Translations under genes and position numbers: made by a program
Notes under the pieces: model-generated
The model's database searches: none
Seen by the model: only the letters and a program-made list of their open reading frames with translations
What the model was told of the DNA's origin: nothing
From: Paenirhodobacter hankyongi
GTDB taxonomy: Bacteria > Pseudomonadota > Alphaproteobacteria > Rhodobacterales > Rhodobacteraceae
DNA length: 64,000 bases
Assembly: GCF_003664585.1 (NCBI RefSeq)
Contig: NZ_RCHI01000004.1
Coordinates: 1 to 64,000, forward strand
Direction of reading: 5' to 3'
Part shown: piece after piece, positions 63,390 to 64,000 of the stretch
How positions within the stretch are numbered: position 1 is the stretch's first letter
How the letters are laid out: each line of letters starts with the position of its first letter

Positions 63390-64000
63390 CAGAGAATCTC
63401 CACGGTGTCGCCGCGCGCGATCTCGCCGCCGCGGGTGACTGTCGCGTAAAGCCCGAAGAGCGTGTCGCCGTTCAGCGCCCTGAGCGCGGCGAGCGTGTCG
63501 ACGTCTTCGGCGCCGGTTTCGGGATTGGCGCAGGTGGCGCGGCAGCGGGTGATCGGCATCGCCACCTCGAGCTCGGCCGCGCCGATGCGCAGGCGCCGGC
63601 CGACGAGGTCGCGCTCGGCCCAGGGCGCCCAGCCCTCGACCCAGAGATTGCCGCGGAAGCGGTGGCGCGACATCGGCGAGCCGGTCGCGTCGGACAGCGC
63701 GCCGAGCGAGGCGAGTGACAGGATCGAGACATAGGGTTCAGCCATGTCGGCAAGCGTCACGCCCGGCACACGCTCGACCCGGCGCGGGGCAGGGCGGTTC
63801 GCGGGCCACAGCGGCGCCAGCCAGGCGATCAGCTTCGCCTGGTCCTCGGCCCGGTCGGGATCGACGACAAGGTGCCACAGCTCGGGATGGGTCAGCTCGA
63901 TCCGGCCGTCGTCCATCGTCCGGGCCGTCACCGCCATCAGCCCGGGGGCTGCGACGCCGCGCACGAAGTTGCGCTTCGATGCCCATTCGGCCAGCGGCCC
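63389..64000 (-). CDS. MOSC domain-containing protein (5' end beyond the window)
   Basis: 204 codons are visible and the frame runs off the right edge. The sequence begins PLAEWASKRNFVRG (in-frame, near 63999-63958) and has the MOSC-type core RHRFRGNLWVEG, with Cys-containing ITRCRATCANPETG. Family members bind a molybdenum cofactor or carry sulfur; the reaction here is unknown. It is coupled to engB. Confidence 0.85.
   Translation of the reverse strand, partial: GPLAEWASKRNFVRGVAAPGLMAVTARTMDDGRIELTHPELWHLVVDPDRAEDQAKLIAWLAPLWPANRPAPRRVERVPGVTLADMAEPYVSILSLASLGALSDATGSPMSRHRFRGNLWVEGWAPWAERDLVGRRLRIGAAELEVAMPITRCRATCANPETGAEDVDTLAALRALNGDTLFGLYATVTRGGEIARGDTVEIL

Overview
The window is high-GC DNA from an alphaproteobacterium of the Rhodobacter/Rhodobacterales type. 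The reasons are the gene order rplO-secY-adk-rpsM-rpsK-rpoA-rplQ, an Atp12-type F1 chaperone gene next to an RluA-type gene, a BztABCD/AapJQMP acidic-amino-acid transporter as in R. capsulatus, and a luxR-luxI pair. No tRNA, rRNA or CRISPR array was seen.

Layout. 1-75: left end of an IS3-type element. 289-2443: remains of an ABC-transporter/ferredoxin/flavoprotein operon, with a beheaded ATPase gene and a flavoprotein gene frameshifted at a G7 run. 2511-4277: a glutathionylspermidine-synthase-like gene and a DUF1190 lipoprotein gene. 4299-9760: distal spc/alpha ribosomal-protein operon with its own promoters, internal hairpins and a strong terminator. 9868-11138: quorum-sensing regulator and acyl-homoserine-lactone synthase, with a lux-box-like palindrome over the regulator start. 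11223-15388: rarA, crcB, rluC, a HAD phosphatase and an ATP12 chaperone. 15603-20127: bztABCD. 20253-22275 (minus): argB, a ferredoxin-like gene and a SixA-like phosphatase. 22389-23120: an SDR gene. 23176-62578: a ~39 kb surface-polysaccharide region. 62739-64000 (minus): engB and a MOSC-domain gene running off the end.

The polysaccharide region is the accessory part. It carries dTDP-rhamnose synthesis (rfbCBDA), UDP-glucose dehydrogenase (ugd), a nucleotide-sugar epimerase, UDP-galactopyranose mutase (glf) with a GlfT2-like galactofuranosyltransferase, and several other glycosyltransferases, two of them fused to RgpF-type domains. It also has an ABC capsule exporter (KpsM, KpsE-like, KpsT). 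Eight P-loop sulfotransferase-like genes are scattered through it. Read together (inference), it specifies an ABC-exported, probably sulfated capsule or exopolysaccharide containing rhamnose, uronic acid and galactofuranose. No initiating transferase (KpsC/KpsS or WecA type), outer-membrane exporter or PAPS-synthesis gene is visible here.

Two further elements lie in the same region: a phage/gene-transfer-agent-like fibre gene pair (50480-51829), and a C7G12 homopolymer tract inside a hydrolase-like gene. Quorum sensing, capsule and GTA spikes are functionally tied in R. capsulatus, so finding all three in one window deserves attention.
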